Source: Talinum fruticosum (taxonomy: Eukaryota > Streptophyta > Magnoliopsida > Caryophyllales > Talinaceae). Taken from it: a stretch of 64,000 bases of DNA. The stretch covers positions 1,860,001 to 1,924,000 of the forward strand of contig JAITYX010000017.1 in assembly GCA_021018815.1 (NCBI GenBank), in the 5' to 3' direction. The translations under genes and the position numbers were made by a program. The first letter of the stretch is position 1, and every line of letters starts with the position of its first letter. Shown here piece after piece: positions 12,180-28,799 of the stretch. The notes below the pieces were generated by a model that searched no databases, was not told the origin of the DNA, and saw nothing but the letters and a program-made list of their open reading frames with translations.

Positions 12180-12554
12180 CACCCCTCCCTCTTGGTCGTC
12201 GTCTCACCCCCCGCAGCATCTCTCTCAGTCCTCCCCTGTCTCTCGCCTCTCTTCTTGCTCCTTCGCACGCCTCTCCTCTCTCTTCCCAGGCTTCTCAAGA
12301 AGGTAACTCTCTCTCTCTCTCCTCAGTCTTCTTCTCTCTCCCTCTCCTCTCGCTGACTCCTCTATCTCTCTCTTCTCATCTCACTGAGTTGTCTTCTGGT
12401 CAGCCTACTTTTGGCGAGCACCCCACCAACGAAGGAAATATCCTTGTTTGTTGCCTCTTATATGAATTTTTCGTTCCTTGTTCTTGTTTGCCTTTCGGAT
12501 CTGAATTTTTCTTGCTTGCCTCTCAGATCTGGGCTCTTCAATTTATGCATTTTG

Positions 12555-12680
12555 AAATTTAATTTTGGGAAACGGGGCCCCGACGGGGACGGGGACGGGA
12601 CGGGGGCCTAAACCCTCCCTGACAGCGGGAGCGGGGGCCGGAGCGAGGAGCGCGGCGGGTCCGCCCCGTTGCCATCCCTA
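12555..12680. repeat. GC-rich block with hAT-like terminal sequence
   Basis: The stretch holds repeated GGGGAC units and ends CCCCGTTGCCATCCCTACA. Its reverse complement, TAGGGATGGCAACGGGG, resembles termini of some plant hAT elements. I see no matching second end or 8-bp target duplication, so this may only be a low-complexity block. Confidence 0.3.
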
Positions 12681-12770
12681 CACATGCCCCAACCTTGGAG
12701 AAAAAGGAAATATTTTTTCTTTTAGGAATTTGCAGTGTGCTGTTTTGTAATGTTGTGATTGAGACTTTGT

Positions 12771-12852
12771 TCATAAGAGGGTCAGAAGGCTGTGAAACGG
12801 GGTTATTTTTCTCATAAGAGGGTTAGAAGGCTGTGAAACGGGGTTATTTTTC
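12771..12852. repeat. 41-bp tandem duplication in the RPS17 leader intron
   Basis: Bases 12771-12811 recur at 12812-12852 with one difference (GGGTCAG against GGGTTAG). This is a recent duplication with no coding content. Confidence 0.95.
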
Positions 12853-13267
12853 TCTGCAACACTATTGTATTGGGTTCTTAGCTCTCTTATTCTGTGCCCT
12901 TCTTTCAGTTGCCCCCACCCTTCCCCCAGAAAAGGAGAAACCAGAACTGAAAATGTAGAATGGTTGAGAGGTTATACTGTGCATTGCGCTGCAGTTTTTG
13001 TGCTCGGTAATTGTTGAATAGGTAAGGCTTAGGTGATAGTTATACAATTCGATAACCGGTTTATTCATCAAACCTTTCTGTGGTTAGTGGAGTGTACATT
13101 TTGTTAAGTCAGGTTGCATAAAAAACTTGCTGGTTGTTTTCCAACCATAGAAGTTCCTGTGCTCTTCAATATAAGTGTTACGCATTGGAATTTTGTTGTC
13201 TTGAGCTGCAACATCAGCAGTGGATTAACATTTATCTGTCGTTAACAGGTAATTCTAATCCTCTAAG

Positions 13268-13687
13268 ATGGGTCGTGTCCGCACAAAGACTGTCAAGAAG
13301 TCTTCTCGCCAAGTCATCGAGAAGTACTATTCCAAGATGACATTGGATTTCCACACCAACAAGAAGGTCCTGGAGGAGGTTGCCATCATTCCCTCCAAGC
13401 GGTTGCGCAACAAGATTGCTGGGTTCTCCACCCACCTCATGAAGAGGATCCAGAAGGGTCCAGTCCGCGGAATCTCCCTCAAATTGCAAGAGGAAGAGCG
13501 TGAGAGGCGTATGGACTTTGTCCCTGCTGAGTCTGCCATCAAGACCGACACAATCGCTGTCGATCCCGAGACAATTGACATGCTTGCTGCTCTTGGAATG
13601 TCTGATCTTCCAGGAATTGTCAAGGCTGAGCCCGAGCCCATAGCACCTGCTGCAGGATTCGGTCGCGGTGGCGGAAGGAGGTACTAG
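13268..13687 (+). CDS. RPS17: 40S ribosomal protein S17 (eS17)
   Basis: A 139-residue intact frame starting [20 protein letters not shown] and ending FGRGGGRRY. It is the eukaryotic/archaeal ribosomal protein eS17, a component of the cytosolic 40S subunit. The conserved blocks [40 protein letters not shown] and [20 protein letters not shown] are unbroken, and length fits plant members (about 140 residues). The coding part is a single exon; the leader is interrupted by an intron ending 19 bases upstream. The telo-box/TATA promoter at 12144-12179 fits its constitutive, growth-linked expression. The first methionine is chosen because the family always begins [10 protein letters not shown]. Codon use is GC-richer than the neighbours, as in highly expressed plant genes. 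Confidence 0.98.
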   Translation: MGRVRTKTVKKSSRQVIEKYYSKMTLDFHTNKKVLEEVAIIPSKRLRNKIAGFSTHLMKRIQKGPVRGISLKLQEEERERRMDFVPAESAIKTDTIAVDPETIDMLAALGMSDLPGIVKAEPEPIAPAAGFGRGGGRRY

Positions 13688-13689
13688 GT

Positions 13690-16600
13690 TTATTTAGTCT
13701 CTCATAGTATTTTGTGCAAGAAGTCAAACGAAAGGTCCTCACGAAATGCGGAGTTCTTATTGTTTTGTTGCATGTGTCTTAGAAGTTATCTTGCTCGTCT
13801 TTTTAATTTGATCATTTAGGATGAAATTTTGGTGTTATTGAGACTTGCACTAAAAAAAAATAACACCAATAATTTTGATAATTGTTTCATGCTTAAAATT
13901 TTGTGCTATTTTTACAGCTCAGACATGCAAAAATTGTACACCTACATAGGCCAATCAGGCAATACTGTAGTCCGAAAATGAAATGTGTAGATGTCCTAAA
14001 ACATAGGTCTAAATCAAGTCCAGCAAGATGTATCAAATAAAGTAGCTAGTTAGGCATATGAATTTGCCAACAAATTGGGACAAGAAGCACATAATATGGT
14101 AATTGAAACTTCAATTCTAGGTTTGATGTTTAAATTTTATCATCATGGTCTAGGTTTCATCATATTGAGGAACCCTACCCTATCGTCTCAGTCTTGCTAG
14201 GCTAGCATATATGTATATGGAATGGAGGTGGTAGTGTGGTACTCCTACACATTAAATCTTGTTTTATTTTGCTAAACAAATTTCAATTTTTTAAATTTTG
14301 TTGAGAAAAACTCTCCTAGACATCAATTGCAAATAGTGGAATCTTAATTCTATCGTATTTTCTGCTATTAAAATTAGACATATTAAGATTCCATCATATT
14401 TTTGCTATTAAAATTAGACATATTTTTTATTGTCAACGGGACAGATTTGTTTAGTTTCAACTGAATAATTTAAACAATTACAAGTGAATAGACCTATTAT
14501 TAACATTTATGTAATTATTATATTTTTTAAAACATTTTGGCCAACTAATTATAAAAAGTAGTATATATAAATTATAATATCTTCCCTCCATTCCTTCACC
14601 CAAAAAAAAAAAGAAAAAGAAAAAGAAAAAGGCTGATGTAGTATAAGATGGAATGATTTGAAGCGTGGTGTATGATATGGAGGGCTTTAGGATTGATAGG
14701 CATGGATGATATGGAAGCCTTTACTCTTGCCGTTGGGTATTTTCTTGAATGAGCTCACATGAACTTTCTCTCTCTATATATATATCTTTTTTTTTTTTTT
14801 GGTGTAGATGAGCCACAAAGCGTAATACAATACAATGGGGAGGGAGAATCGAATCCGAGACCTAATTGGTTCTCTCTCTCTCGCTCTTGTTCTCGCTCTC
14901 TCTCATTAACGATGCATGCTTTTACCAGTATATCCACGCTCCCACTTCCATCCATATCATGCACCTCCGTTAACATTCATCTCCCCGTCCCATTTTTAAT
15001 TTTAAATAAATTTGTGCAAAATGTCCTTCAAGAGATCGTTATGAACCAAATATCTTGGATTTTGTCCTTAAATTTATTATTTTTATTTTTGTGTAAAAGA
15101 ACCGTATAATAGGGGAATGGAGAATCGAAACTTGAAACCTAATGTACTCGGATCTCGGTGTTGACCACTAAGTTAAGATATCATCAGTAAATTTTATTGA
15201 GTATAATTTAAGATACTTTTTGACTAGTCTATAAATTAGCTTATAAACATAATAGTTGAACATATTCAAACTATTAAGCTTTTAAGTATGCCAAACAACC
15301 AAAAAGTATCCATGAAGTAATCATTTAAATTTTAGAAAAATAATATTTAGACAATATTTCATTACTTAAGTTATAATTCCTCTAATATTGCGTTGAATAA
15401 CTATTTTCTTTATTAAGTACTTTGTGTTATGTTAATTTTAAAATGAACAGCTGTACAAATGCACGGGCACAAACTAGTGTATGCAACTTATATGTATAAA
15501 ACGTCCAACGAAATTAGAGGTATTTTATGGGTTTTCAGTTGGGAGAAGAAGAGAGAGGGAATAAGGGAACAATGAATTCGATAGTTGATGATCGTTCTGA
15601 TGGTGAGATAAAGGGTCGTGGTGGAAGTGAGAAGGGAGCATGGGAGGTTAAGGCTGGGGTGGTTTTGGGGTCGAACCATGGTGGCCTGGTGGGGGAAAGG
15701 GGGAAGACTGATAGTTTTGTTTATTAAAAAAGATAAAGGTTTTTTGGTGAAAAATATAATATATCATCACTTTGAACGACTAAAATTAAGGGTTATGCTT
15801 CCGGTTTGTATAAGAGTATCATTTGAATTATAATTTTAAAAAATGAATTAAATGAAAATGGCCAAAGTACAAGGATATCAAATAAAATGTCTCAATTATT
15901 AATGAAAAATATGAGCTAAAAATTATATTTCCTTAAAAAGACATATCCATAAAAATATTTTTTTAATGAAATCAATCATTATCCTTACTATTGAAACTTG
16001 AATAAGCTAATCATCTAATAAGAACACTAAAAAGCCAATTGTGTAAGCTCAATAAGGTGACAGAGCCCAAATGGACCACATCAAAAGAGTGGGCTCCTAA
16101 ACACAACAAAGAAGCCCAACCTAATCAGAGACTCTTTGAAAAACCTTGATCGCTCCCTTCTTTTTCTCTCATCGTAGACGATTTCCTTATACTAGCGCAA
16201 ACATCCAGCCTGAAGCCTTGTCTATCGCTCCGCCTTTCTCTCCCCTCTATCCTTCCCGGTACTTTTTCTTTGGATTTCTCTCTCCTCATTCGCAAAGCTC
16301 ATTGTCTTTTCCTTTTCGCTACACCTAATTTTTTGATCTTTTGTGGGTGTAAAGATTTTCAATGGTGTTTACTTGTGTTGGACTTAGCATTGTAGAAATT
16401 AACGGCATGGGTAGTGAAAATTGAACCTTTTTAGATCTGGGTTTTCCTCCTACTTATCTGCTGAGTCCAAATTTTGAGCGACTTTGGATCAATACGCTAA
16501 GTTTTTCCTCGATGACTACGCTTAGTGTGGTTTTTGGCATTAGTCTCTTAGATGGTGTTTTTTTTTCTTTTTTTTTTTACTTGGGCACGAGTCTTTGTAA

Positions 16601-16890
16601 ACCTTTAAAGTAATTAAATAGAATCACAAATGTTTCAGACTTTTTCTGATATCGTATCCGTGTTACGGTAGATATACTACTAAAGCGAATAACTCTTTTA
16701 AAGTGGTGAAACTTCATGCTGGAGACATATTGTATCGTTTCTTTAGATGACAACTTGCTCATTTTCTCATCATAATGAACAAAAATAATGAAAGACATTA
16801 TTTAAAACAATGGTTCTCTAAGAAGACATCTTATAAGTTCATCCATTTTCTTAATCCATAAGATGAAAAAGGGGTCTCAAGTTAGAGTTA
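13690..16890. other. Intergenic, AT-rich, with degraded SINE-like pieces
   Basis: After the RPS17 3' region I find no gene. Poly-T at about 14789-14802 followed by GAATCGAATCCGAGACC, and a similar block at about 15085-15182, look like minus-strand tRNA-derived SINE fragments. A 36-bp direct repeat lies at about 14352-14427. The stretch 16040-16340 contains GGGCTC/AGCCCAA motifs and a CT-rich tract and resembles a detached promoter and leader, but no coding frame follows. Confidence 0.4.
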
Positions 16891-16906
16891 GGTTCAGAAA
16901 ATGCAA

Positions 16907-17093
16907 AGCTCAATAGCAACTCGTATGTCTTTACATTTTAAAGATCACGGATTTGACCCCTTTTTGTGCGACTATTGTTAAGCTTACTTATATAATTGAA
17001 CCTACATGGCTCAGTTTCAGGTCTATCCTACCTTTCTTCGCGTATTTGCCCAATGGGTCTCCTATGTTGAACTTGTGTGTATATCCATGTAAG
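16907..17093 (+). mobile_element. tRNA-derived SINE with 16-bp target-site duplication
   Basis: The body starts with an A-box-like AGCTCAATAGCAACTCG and, about 35 bases later, a B-box-like ATCACGGATTTGACCCC. It is flanked by GGTTCAGAAAATGCAA (16891-16906) and GGTTCACAAAATGCAA (17094-17109), a 16-bp direct repeat with one difference. Promoter-like tRNA boxes plus a long imperfect target duplication define a SINE. I cannot name the family. Confidence 0.75.
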
Positions 17094-17197
17094 GGTTCAC
17101 AAAATGCAAGATATGTTTTACCCCAGTAGTTAATGCACTAATTGGGCGAGTAATTAATTTATTATATTAATTAAAGTGGAACAGGCAATTATCAAAA

Positions 17198-17270
17198 GCG
17201 CTCGTGGCCTAATGGATAAGGCATCTGACTTCTAATCAGAGGATTGTGGGTTCGAGTCCCACCGAGCGTG
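17198..17270 (+). tRNA. tRNA-Arg (anticodon UCU)
   Basis: A full cloverleaf can be drawn. The acceptor stem GCGCTCG pairs with CGAGCGT (first pair G-U), the D-arm is GCC-TAATGGATAA-GGC, the anticodon stem is TCTGA/TCAGA around loop CTTCTAA giving UCU, and the T-arm is GTGGG-TTCGAGT-CCCAC, with discriminator G. No intron and no encoded CCA, as in nuclear tRNA genes. The internal A box (GTGGCCTAATGG) and B box (GGTTCGAGTCC) are intact. It decodes AGA codons. CAA just upstream and a T7 run just downstream fit a live polymerase III gene. Confidence 0.97.
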
Positions 17271-17271
17271 G

Positions 17272-17278
17272 TTTTTTT
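17272..17278 (+). terminator. Polymerase III terminator of tRNA-Arg
   Basis: Seven T residues begin two bases after the mature tRNA end. This is the usual polymerase III stop signal. Confidence 0.85.
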
Positions 17279-17663
17279 CTACTTTTTTATTTTTCCTTTC
17301 TTTGGGCCACCTTCAATATTCCGATTACTCCGTTAAAAAAGATATACTGTAAAAAATTACACAAACGATGGTTTTCTTATTTCTTGTTGCCAATCACCTT
17401 TTTTTAATTTAATTTGAGTTATTTGGTGTCTTTTTTATTTAATTGTAAAAGTAAACTTAGCTGAACCTTTTTCTATATTTACGATATCTCTTTTCTTATC
17501 GTTTAATTTCTTACAATATTACGGAGTATATTTTATCTATATATATATTTAATGGAAAAATATATTTATGACATCGGCATGACATATATTGACCTTTTAG
17601 AAATAGACGATAATTGGCTTATAAGTGACACGATGATTTCTCAAGATAATCATCCAAGGGGTA

Positions 17664-17690
17664 CATACCATACCATACCATACCATACCA
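17664..17690. repeat. (CATAC)n microsatellite
   Basis: Five and a half perfect copies of a 5-bp unit. Confidence 0.95.
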
Positions 17691-17830
17691 TGATAGCGTA
17701 GGTAAAGTCAGATTCAAAAGCATATCATCTCTCATCACTTATCACTCCTTTCCTTATGAAGTTAGATGAAGACTTGCAACCACAATTTCAAGTGGGATTT
17801 TATTTTTAAATTAAACTCATAAGGTGAGAG

Positions 17831-18265
17831 TAGACATTAATGTGGGCGCTTCAATTCAGGACGAGGGATGGATTGGACTGGGAGTTGCAGGTAGGGGTGG
17901 CTTGGGATATATTGTCATGGTTGGGGTGAAAAGAGTACGTATGTTTTGACTTGTTAATGTTGCTCAAGCTAAAATCACCTTCTAAGGAGCCAGAAGATTG
18001 TCATCGAATCTGATTATCTGTCAGTAGTTCAACGAGTGAATAAGGCTTCTTCATGTTTTAGTGATTTTGATTTAACTGTTGACGAGTTATTGTTTTAGTA
18101 ATAATTTCTTATTTTGTGATTGGATGCATGTCAAGAGGGATGTGAATATAGTAACACATTATATTGCCGGAGTTTTCCCTTCCGAGGTAAAGCAGGTTTA
18201 GCTTCAGGGTATGCTTTGAGTCGGTTAGGAGCAGTTGTGGATTCATTATCAATGAATTAATGCCA
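17831..18265 (+). pseudogene. LINE RNase H domain relic (RVT_3-like)
   Basis: Frame pieces read VDINVGASIQDEGWIGLGV, KIVIESDYLSVVQRVNKASS, FDLTVDELLF and CDWMHVKRDVNIVTHYIAG. This is the plant RNase H-like domain found at the C-terminus of L1-type LINE polyproteins and in stand-alone derivatives (D-ASI, IESD and HVKRDVN-H blocks). Stops and frame changes interrupt it at several points. No reverse transcriptase is seen upstream, so the copy is strongly 5'-truncated. Confidence 0.75.
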
Positions 18266-18269
18266 GTTT

Positions 18270-19820
18270 ATCCTAAAAAAACCCAGATATTTGAATTTCT
18301 TTTTTTATATATCTCTATTAGAAATAAATCTGATTTTGATCTTAATTTTAAAGACCGACATATTAACTATATGATAAAAACTCAAATATGATTAAAAACT
18401 TTTAAACAATGAAATAATTTTTGAAATGTTTTTATTCGATTATATGTTGAAATTAAAAGTAAACATATGTCAAAGGAAGCAATTATTTTGATTAATTAGC
18501 GTAGAATTACACACCTATAGATGTCATTTCAAGGGGCCTATGAATTTGGCATATTTTTGCATGATATTAAAAAAATGTTGCATGAAATGATAAATTAGAT
18601 GGAAGTCATGTCTAGCTAATGGCCTTTTGGTACATTCCTCCATTATTATTTTTGCACTAAATAATAATAATGATAATATTTGTGGGGTTCATCTCATTTC
18701 ATTTTTTTTTCTTTTAAATCATGGGTTTTTCTCCATGCATCATCATCATTGAAGAGTTTTTGACTTGCCTAAAGATTCTGTCAATGCTTTTTAATAATTA
18801 GAAAAAGAAAAAGTTACAAGGAAAAGGGGCCACTTTTGCTTGGATGGTCATGGTCCAACCAAAAATGCCTTCTTACTTAAGATGACTATGCAGGTATCAG
18901 ATCAAATATGATCTTATATATGCCACACACTTTGTTTTTTAAAGAAAATTAGGTGGGGTTAGGAGTCAGAACGATCGGTCAATGTCTAAAATTCAGATGA
19001 AATATTATATTTGATATCCGGTCTTTTTGTGATTGGACAAATCTGACATGTTTCAAATTCGAGTTAAAATCGGGTTCGGACAATATAAATAGAAAAATTT
19101 TGTCTCTAAATTTAAAATTCAATGAATAATTAATGACTGTACTCGATTATTTCTACGTTGCATCAATTCAGATATTCAGGTCGAACTAAATTTTGCCAGT
19201 GTTAGGCGGGAGATAAAATTTTAGGAAAACACATTTTTTTATGGAACAATGTTATTTTAGAAAAATAAAATAAGATAATAAAAAATTTTTTTGAGTGAAA
19301 TTTGGCCAAGTAGTTGTTATTTTATTCATTTACCTTTACCTTGGTTCGCTTCATTTTTCAAAAAAGTGAAAAATGCCTTCAAAATTTATCTTTTACATTG
19401 GCCAAGAAAAACTACATAAATTTTTCAAGTATTTTTTATAGAAAATTTTTAAGAGTCTTATTTTTTTCATGGAAAATTTTTAGGAGTCTTAGAATCCATA
19501 GAAACTAGACAAAAAATCTAGAGAAATCAAATTTTTATATATTAAGAAATTGTAAATAACAAATCTATTAAACACAACAGTCAATAAATATGGCCAAATT
19601 TTTATTAAATGGATATTTATAGAATCTCGAATAACACCATTTCAAGTTAAACCGTTTGCTTAATTGTTTTATTCTCTGTAAAAATTATTGTCAATATTTA
19701 TGTTTAAAAAGCATAATTATGTTGACCTAATTTTTGGACAAAAGAGAGGACTATCATCCATCAAGACAGACTGGGGATAGTGACCCTCAAAATTCAATTT
19801 TGAATGACCACAAGAATCAC
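18270..19820. other. AT-rich intergenic stretch
   Basis: No coding sequence, RNA gene or element end recognised. Confidence 0.5.
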
Positions 19821-19828
19821 AAAAACAA

Positions 19829-19974
19829 CCGGTTTGAAGAGGCTCATATACGGAACGTCTCGAAATAATACTAGGAGCAGGAGATTCAATTAACCGAGAT
19901 TCAGAAGCTGAAATTTCACCTCTACCATCAATAGGTTTAGCTAGGGCATTTATAACACGACCCAAATAAGCCTC
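19829..19974 (-). pseudogene. atpA: Plastid-derived atpA fragment (NUPT)
   Basis: The minus strand encodes [17 protein letters not shown], then [20 protein letters not shown] and [12 protein letters not shown]. This matches the ATP synthase CF1 alpha subunit just before its nucleotide-binding P-loop. One residue differs from the plastid consensus (APS for APG). Both ends leave atpA homology abruptly into sequence I do not recognise, though the frame stays open for about 110 codons. It is a nuclear copy of plastid DNA without function as ATP synthase. The flanking pieces may be other organelle fragments joined to it. Confidence 0.85.
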
Positions 19975-19979
19975 CTGCA

Positions 19980-24564
<4,585 letters not shown>

Positions 24565-27500
24565 AGAATAAGCAGAGATGGTTGGACAAAAAGAATGAAA
24601 ACAGAAGCCATGAAAGAGACAGGTATAAACGGAATGAGAATGCAATACAGGCAGAAATTTCAGGATGGTGGTTGGAAAATTATAGCTAGGTGACCAAAAT
24701 CACTGGCAAAGCAATGTCTTGGGTTCGGTCTGTCATTCAAAACTCCCGAATTTTCCCACTTCCTCCTGAATTTTTCTCTTCCTCTGATCTCTGGTTCTTA
24801 GATGGCTAGGATGAATCAAGGATCATAAGTTTTGTTCCAGAGAGCTGTGGATGGAGGGCTTTTACAAGTTGGTAAGCCAAGGAGAAGCAGTAGTTTCAAT
24901 GTTTTATTTACATATATTAGTATTCAATACTGCAATCAAAGTCGATAGCTTTCGATCATCGGTCATTTTCAATGTAGAGGAGCTTTATGTACTTAAAAGT
25001 TAGTATTTAGTATTACTAGTATTTTCTGGCATGCAAAATTTTCTATTTTGAATGACTAAAAGAAAAAGTTCGCTTAGATTTGGTCCACTCTACTATAAAA
25101 TGAAAGAGATAGAAGGTTCCTGCATTTCCCTAAGAGGGAAAATTGGTCGCATCAAAGTCAAAACACCACTCTGTTTTATATCTATGCTTTCTCTTTAGTG
25201 GTACTAAGACCAAAGATTTGCCCACTTTTCCCCCTTTTTATCTTGGGTTCTTTGGGCTTGGAAAAAAGGAATAGTTAGGGAGAAGAAAGAGAGAGAGAAA
25301 AAAAAAAAAAAAAAGGAAGGGCGAAGAGGGTTGGGTAACTGCACAGCCTGACTGCCTAAGAATGGAGTGCATTCTAGTTGGTAGAAGCAAACACTAATCA
25401 TTTCAGTTGAGGAAGAATGATGAAAAGGAATATTTTTGAACAGAAGACTAAAGTAAGATTCCTGGTTCCCCTTTTTGCTTCAATGTCTCTGCACTCCTCC
25501 CCCTTTCTGTGCTTTCCTCTGATTGAATTCTAATCATCCCTTTCAAAGCAATCCAGGTGATTGTTCTTTCTCTCTCTCTCTCTCTCTCTCAAAGAATTCT
25601 GAATGTATGCAGGTTTCACAGTTCACACCCTCAAATTGTCGCCAGTTTGGCGGGAGTTGTGGGAAGCAAAATAATCAAGAATTGGGGCATCATTGCTTTT
25701 TTGCCCCATGCCAGTGACTCATGCTCTGCCTCCTTGCTACGATTACCAACTTAAAATTAGTAGAGGGAAAAATCTACCCCCCAAAAAAAAAAAACACTCC
25801 AGAAAAAGAAAAATGCAGGCAAATGTATAACAAATCAGTCACAAAGACACTGACTTGAGCAAGGCTTACATTAACCTCCACTACAGGAAATCTACTTCTG
25901 TTGGAACTGAGAAGTGAAGGGAGAAGAGGTTGCCAGGAATAAATACAAGAAGAAACCTTTTCAAATAGTTTGATATGCTCCAAAAAATAGCCTACACCGT
26001 TTCCTAAAGACTTCCCAACAAAACAAGATAGTCTTACAATAGTCCAGGGCTCCAGGCCAGAGAGATGCGTAACAATAACCAATCATGTACTGTATGTGAC
26101 TGCAACATATTGTAATAGTTTGTAACTGCTAACAAGATCATGTCACAAAGAGACTGCATTCAACTAAAAAGAAAGAAATAGCATTACCAACCGAAGGGAA
26201 GCAAAACATGCAATATGCGACTCTATAATAAGAGAAGATGTTAGGTCATGATTCACAATACCATGAACACACAAGTTACAATAGCAAGATGAGGAACAAA
26301 CATGCGGGAAATTGTACAGAAAAAAATATATGATATATCCTATATACTTGCCAGATTCCTTCGGGTAGATTGTGAGAGCTGGCATATTGAATAGATGATA
26401 TAGATGACCAAGACGGCAGCTGAAGTCACGAATACATCCTAGAGCTTCCATGATGGTATTCCAGGACAGAAGTCACCCATGAGACCCTCACTACAACCTT
26501 CCCAAATACATCACGTCAAGTCAAGCCTTCAACAAGGTAGCTGGCATTAGTTTGGGAAATTATTTACATATAAGATAACCTCCATTTCCTTGATTGTACC
26601 TAGGAGGATGGAAACTTAGAAGTTAGAATAAACTCAGTACTGGGGGCAACCTTTGACTAGCATCCATGAAGCTAACCAGTTCAAAGTCAATCAGAAATTC
26701 TTGCATTTCCAGTAATTTGCAACCTTTGACATAAATGATGCAAAAATGCATACTAGATACTGACAGCTGGACTTGGTACTAGGTAATCTTGGGAGATATT
26801 TCAATTCGATGATAGCATTATGCCACAATACTAATCTAACCAGGAAAGAAAAAACTAAAAATCCGTAAATTTACCAGGAGCCTCTTAGGTACCTAGGTTT
26901 ATTAAAATGTTCCAAAAACCTGTTTCAGGAACAAATTCCACCAAACCTGAACATATGGGTAACTAAGAATATTATATTCAACAAATTGAAGCAGATGTCA
27001 GAATTTTAACAGTAGAATAACATATTTGTTGTCTATGCAAGACGAGATATGGTTTCTTTTAAGAAAGGAATGCTCGTTGCAGGGTCTTGTCAACAAAAAC
27101 ATTGGTGGGCATATATGAATGTCTCATAGTAAAAAATCAAGAGATTAGGCAGGGACTAAAAAAACATTTGAGGAGTTGTGACTATAAAAGATCCAAAATC
27201 ATTGTGAAGCATGGAATAGGATCAAGAGTTGGACAATGGCCACTCAAAACATTCAGAACAAGTGCCAATGCACATAACCAGCTGACCAGAAAGACAAGTA
27301 AACAAAAAACGGAGAGATCAAATCATAAAAGTGATGCAGCAAGTTAACATTCCTACACACAGCCGACTGGCCTAGTAGTAAAAGTCCAAAACCCACATAA
27401 TACATGTGGATTAGGTCTCACTATATATGAAGCAACAGAAACAGCTCAGCGTGTAGTTGGCCATGGAATAACTAACTAGTCAGAGCCTCTGCAGCATCAT

Positions 27501-28490
27501 GTCCAATAACCTACATAATTGCAATGCAATCCTGCAACACCAACAACAAAGAAACTATAACCCTCATCCCAAAGAAAAACTCGAGGACCCACACAATTAC
27601 TTTATGTGTGGACATAACAGTAATCACCCATAACTCCAAAAATCTTCTCTTTTTGAATTTTCTCACTGGCTTTTCCTTACAACTCATTCCATACCATTCC
27701 TACCAGCTGCAACAACGCTGTGCACAAAGAAATAGACAAATTGCATCTGAACTAAAAAATAGTGAACTCATCACCACAAACTTCACAGAGGCTACCAGCT
27801 ATATGTCAGTGGGATTTGGCATTTAAAATCAAGATAAGTATTATCTGAGTTTCAACACTTCAAAACACCAAAATTCAACCAAAAACAGACACAATCCTGA
27901 GATAATACACATGTTCTATACAACCAAATCCCCAATCTAGGCAACATGGAGCATCACCATACTACATTAGATCTGAATTCCGATGGACTAAAGAATCATA
28001 CACTCTCTTAAGATGTGAAAGGCTCCTTGGATACATATCCAAAATCTTCTCTCACCAAGCTTCTAATTTTGAGTTTCACTCCTATTTTGAAGCTTAAATT
28101 CTTTTCTCGCACATTAATCTAATTCTTTCATGCTTGAACTCACTCATTACAAAATCCTAAACACTATAGCAGCAAATCAGTCTTGAAGTTTCTAGAATGA
28201 TCCTACTATACTACTGGCTTCATGCTGCCAAACTTTAACATTAAGGTGCAGAATTATCAGCCAACTAAATTTCCAGTAACCGTTAAGTTCAGCCACGTTT
28301 TTCGTTTTTCCCAAAAACCAACACCATATTATCAGCGAAAACTGCAGAGAAGAGATGGATAACTTCAGAGCAAATAAGCCGTTTCTCCTTCTTTCCAAAT
28401 GGGTAAATTTCAGTCTTTTACAGATTATCATAAACAAAATCACGAAAATAACTCAATTGAGCAATTGTGAAAGAAAAATGAATTCGACAT
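24565..28490. other. Gene-poor stretch, possible intron or leader of a leftward gene
   Basis: No recognisable protein. A possible short minus-strand segment at about 26340-26450 ends in a GTATAT donor-like motif, but I do not recognise its product. A tRNA-like head (GGCCTAGTAGTAAAAG) near 27370 may be a SINE scrap. Poly-purine, poly-A and (TC)n runs are present (25290-25315, 25567-25590). Confidence 0.35.
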
Positions 28491-28592
28491 CCTAATAATT
28501 AGCACGACTTATGTAGAACTAGGAAAGAGAAATTCAGTGAGAAAAAGTTGAAAAACGAGAATCGAATTCCAACACACCTAAATAGAGGAAGG

Positions 28593-28700
28593 CTAAGGAA
28601 AGGTGTAGCAGCAGCAGAAGCAGCGGCAACATCGCCGGAAAATGTTGCATCGGAAGTATCGCACACGACCGGTGGTTGTTTCCGTCGCCGACGCTTCCAT
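28593..28700 (-). CDS. Possible 35-residue Cys-rich ORF in a first exon
   Basis: On the minus strand GAGAAAATGGAAGC gives a good plant start context. The ORF begins MEASATETTTGRVRYFRC and contains a Cys-dense RRCCRCFCCCY end. The region 28540-28800 is GC-richer than its surroundings, has a TATA-like CATAATATATG upstream, and is followed by a GTGTGT donor-like site. It may be the first exon of a leftward gene, an upstream ORF, or noncoding. A second open minus frame overlaps it (28499-28756), so the coding choice is uncertain. Confidence 0.25.
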   Translation of the reverse strand: MEASATETTTGRVRYFRCNIFRRCCRCFCCCYTFP

Positions 28701-28799
28701 TTTCTCTCTCCTACAAGAAATAGACCGGCGGGTTTGATTGACAATATCGTCACCAAGACGCGGGGTTTTCTGAGGGCGTACGACGCCGTCTAGAGATGC

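Larger units (their letters stand above)
12303..13248 (+). other. Intron in the RPS17 5' leader
   Basis: The leader ends CTCAAGAAG before GTAACTCT at 12303, and TCGTTAACAG ends at 13248, 19 bases upstream of the RPS17 start codon. Introns close to the start codon are frequent in plant ribosomal protein genes. The intron carries a GC-rich block at 12555-12680 and a 41-bp tandem duplication at 12771-12852. Borders were chosen by eye without transcript data. Confidence 0.6.

Noticed and set aside
15527..15727. 66-codon plus-strand frame in the intergenic region
   Set aside because: Low-complexity Gly/Glu/Arg composition, no splice context or family resemblance.
16040..16340. Promoter- and leader-like stretch with GGGCTC and CT-rich tract
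   Set aside because: No coding sequence follows before the SINE and tRNA, so I do not call a gene.
26164..26451. 95-codon minus-strand frame starting MEALGCIRDF
   Set aside because: Only its first third looks protein-like, it runs into AT-rich intron-like sequence, and no neighbouring exon could be matched.
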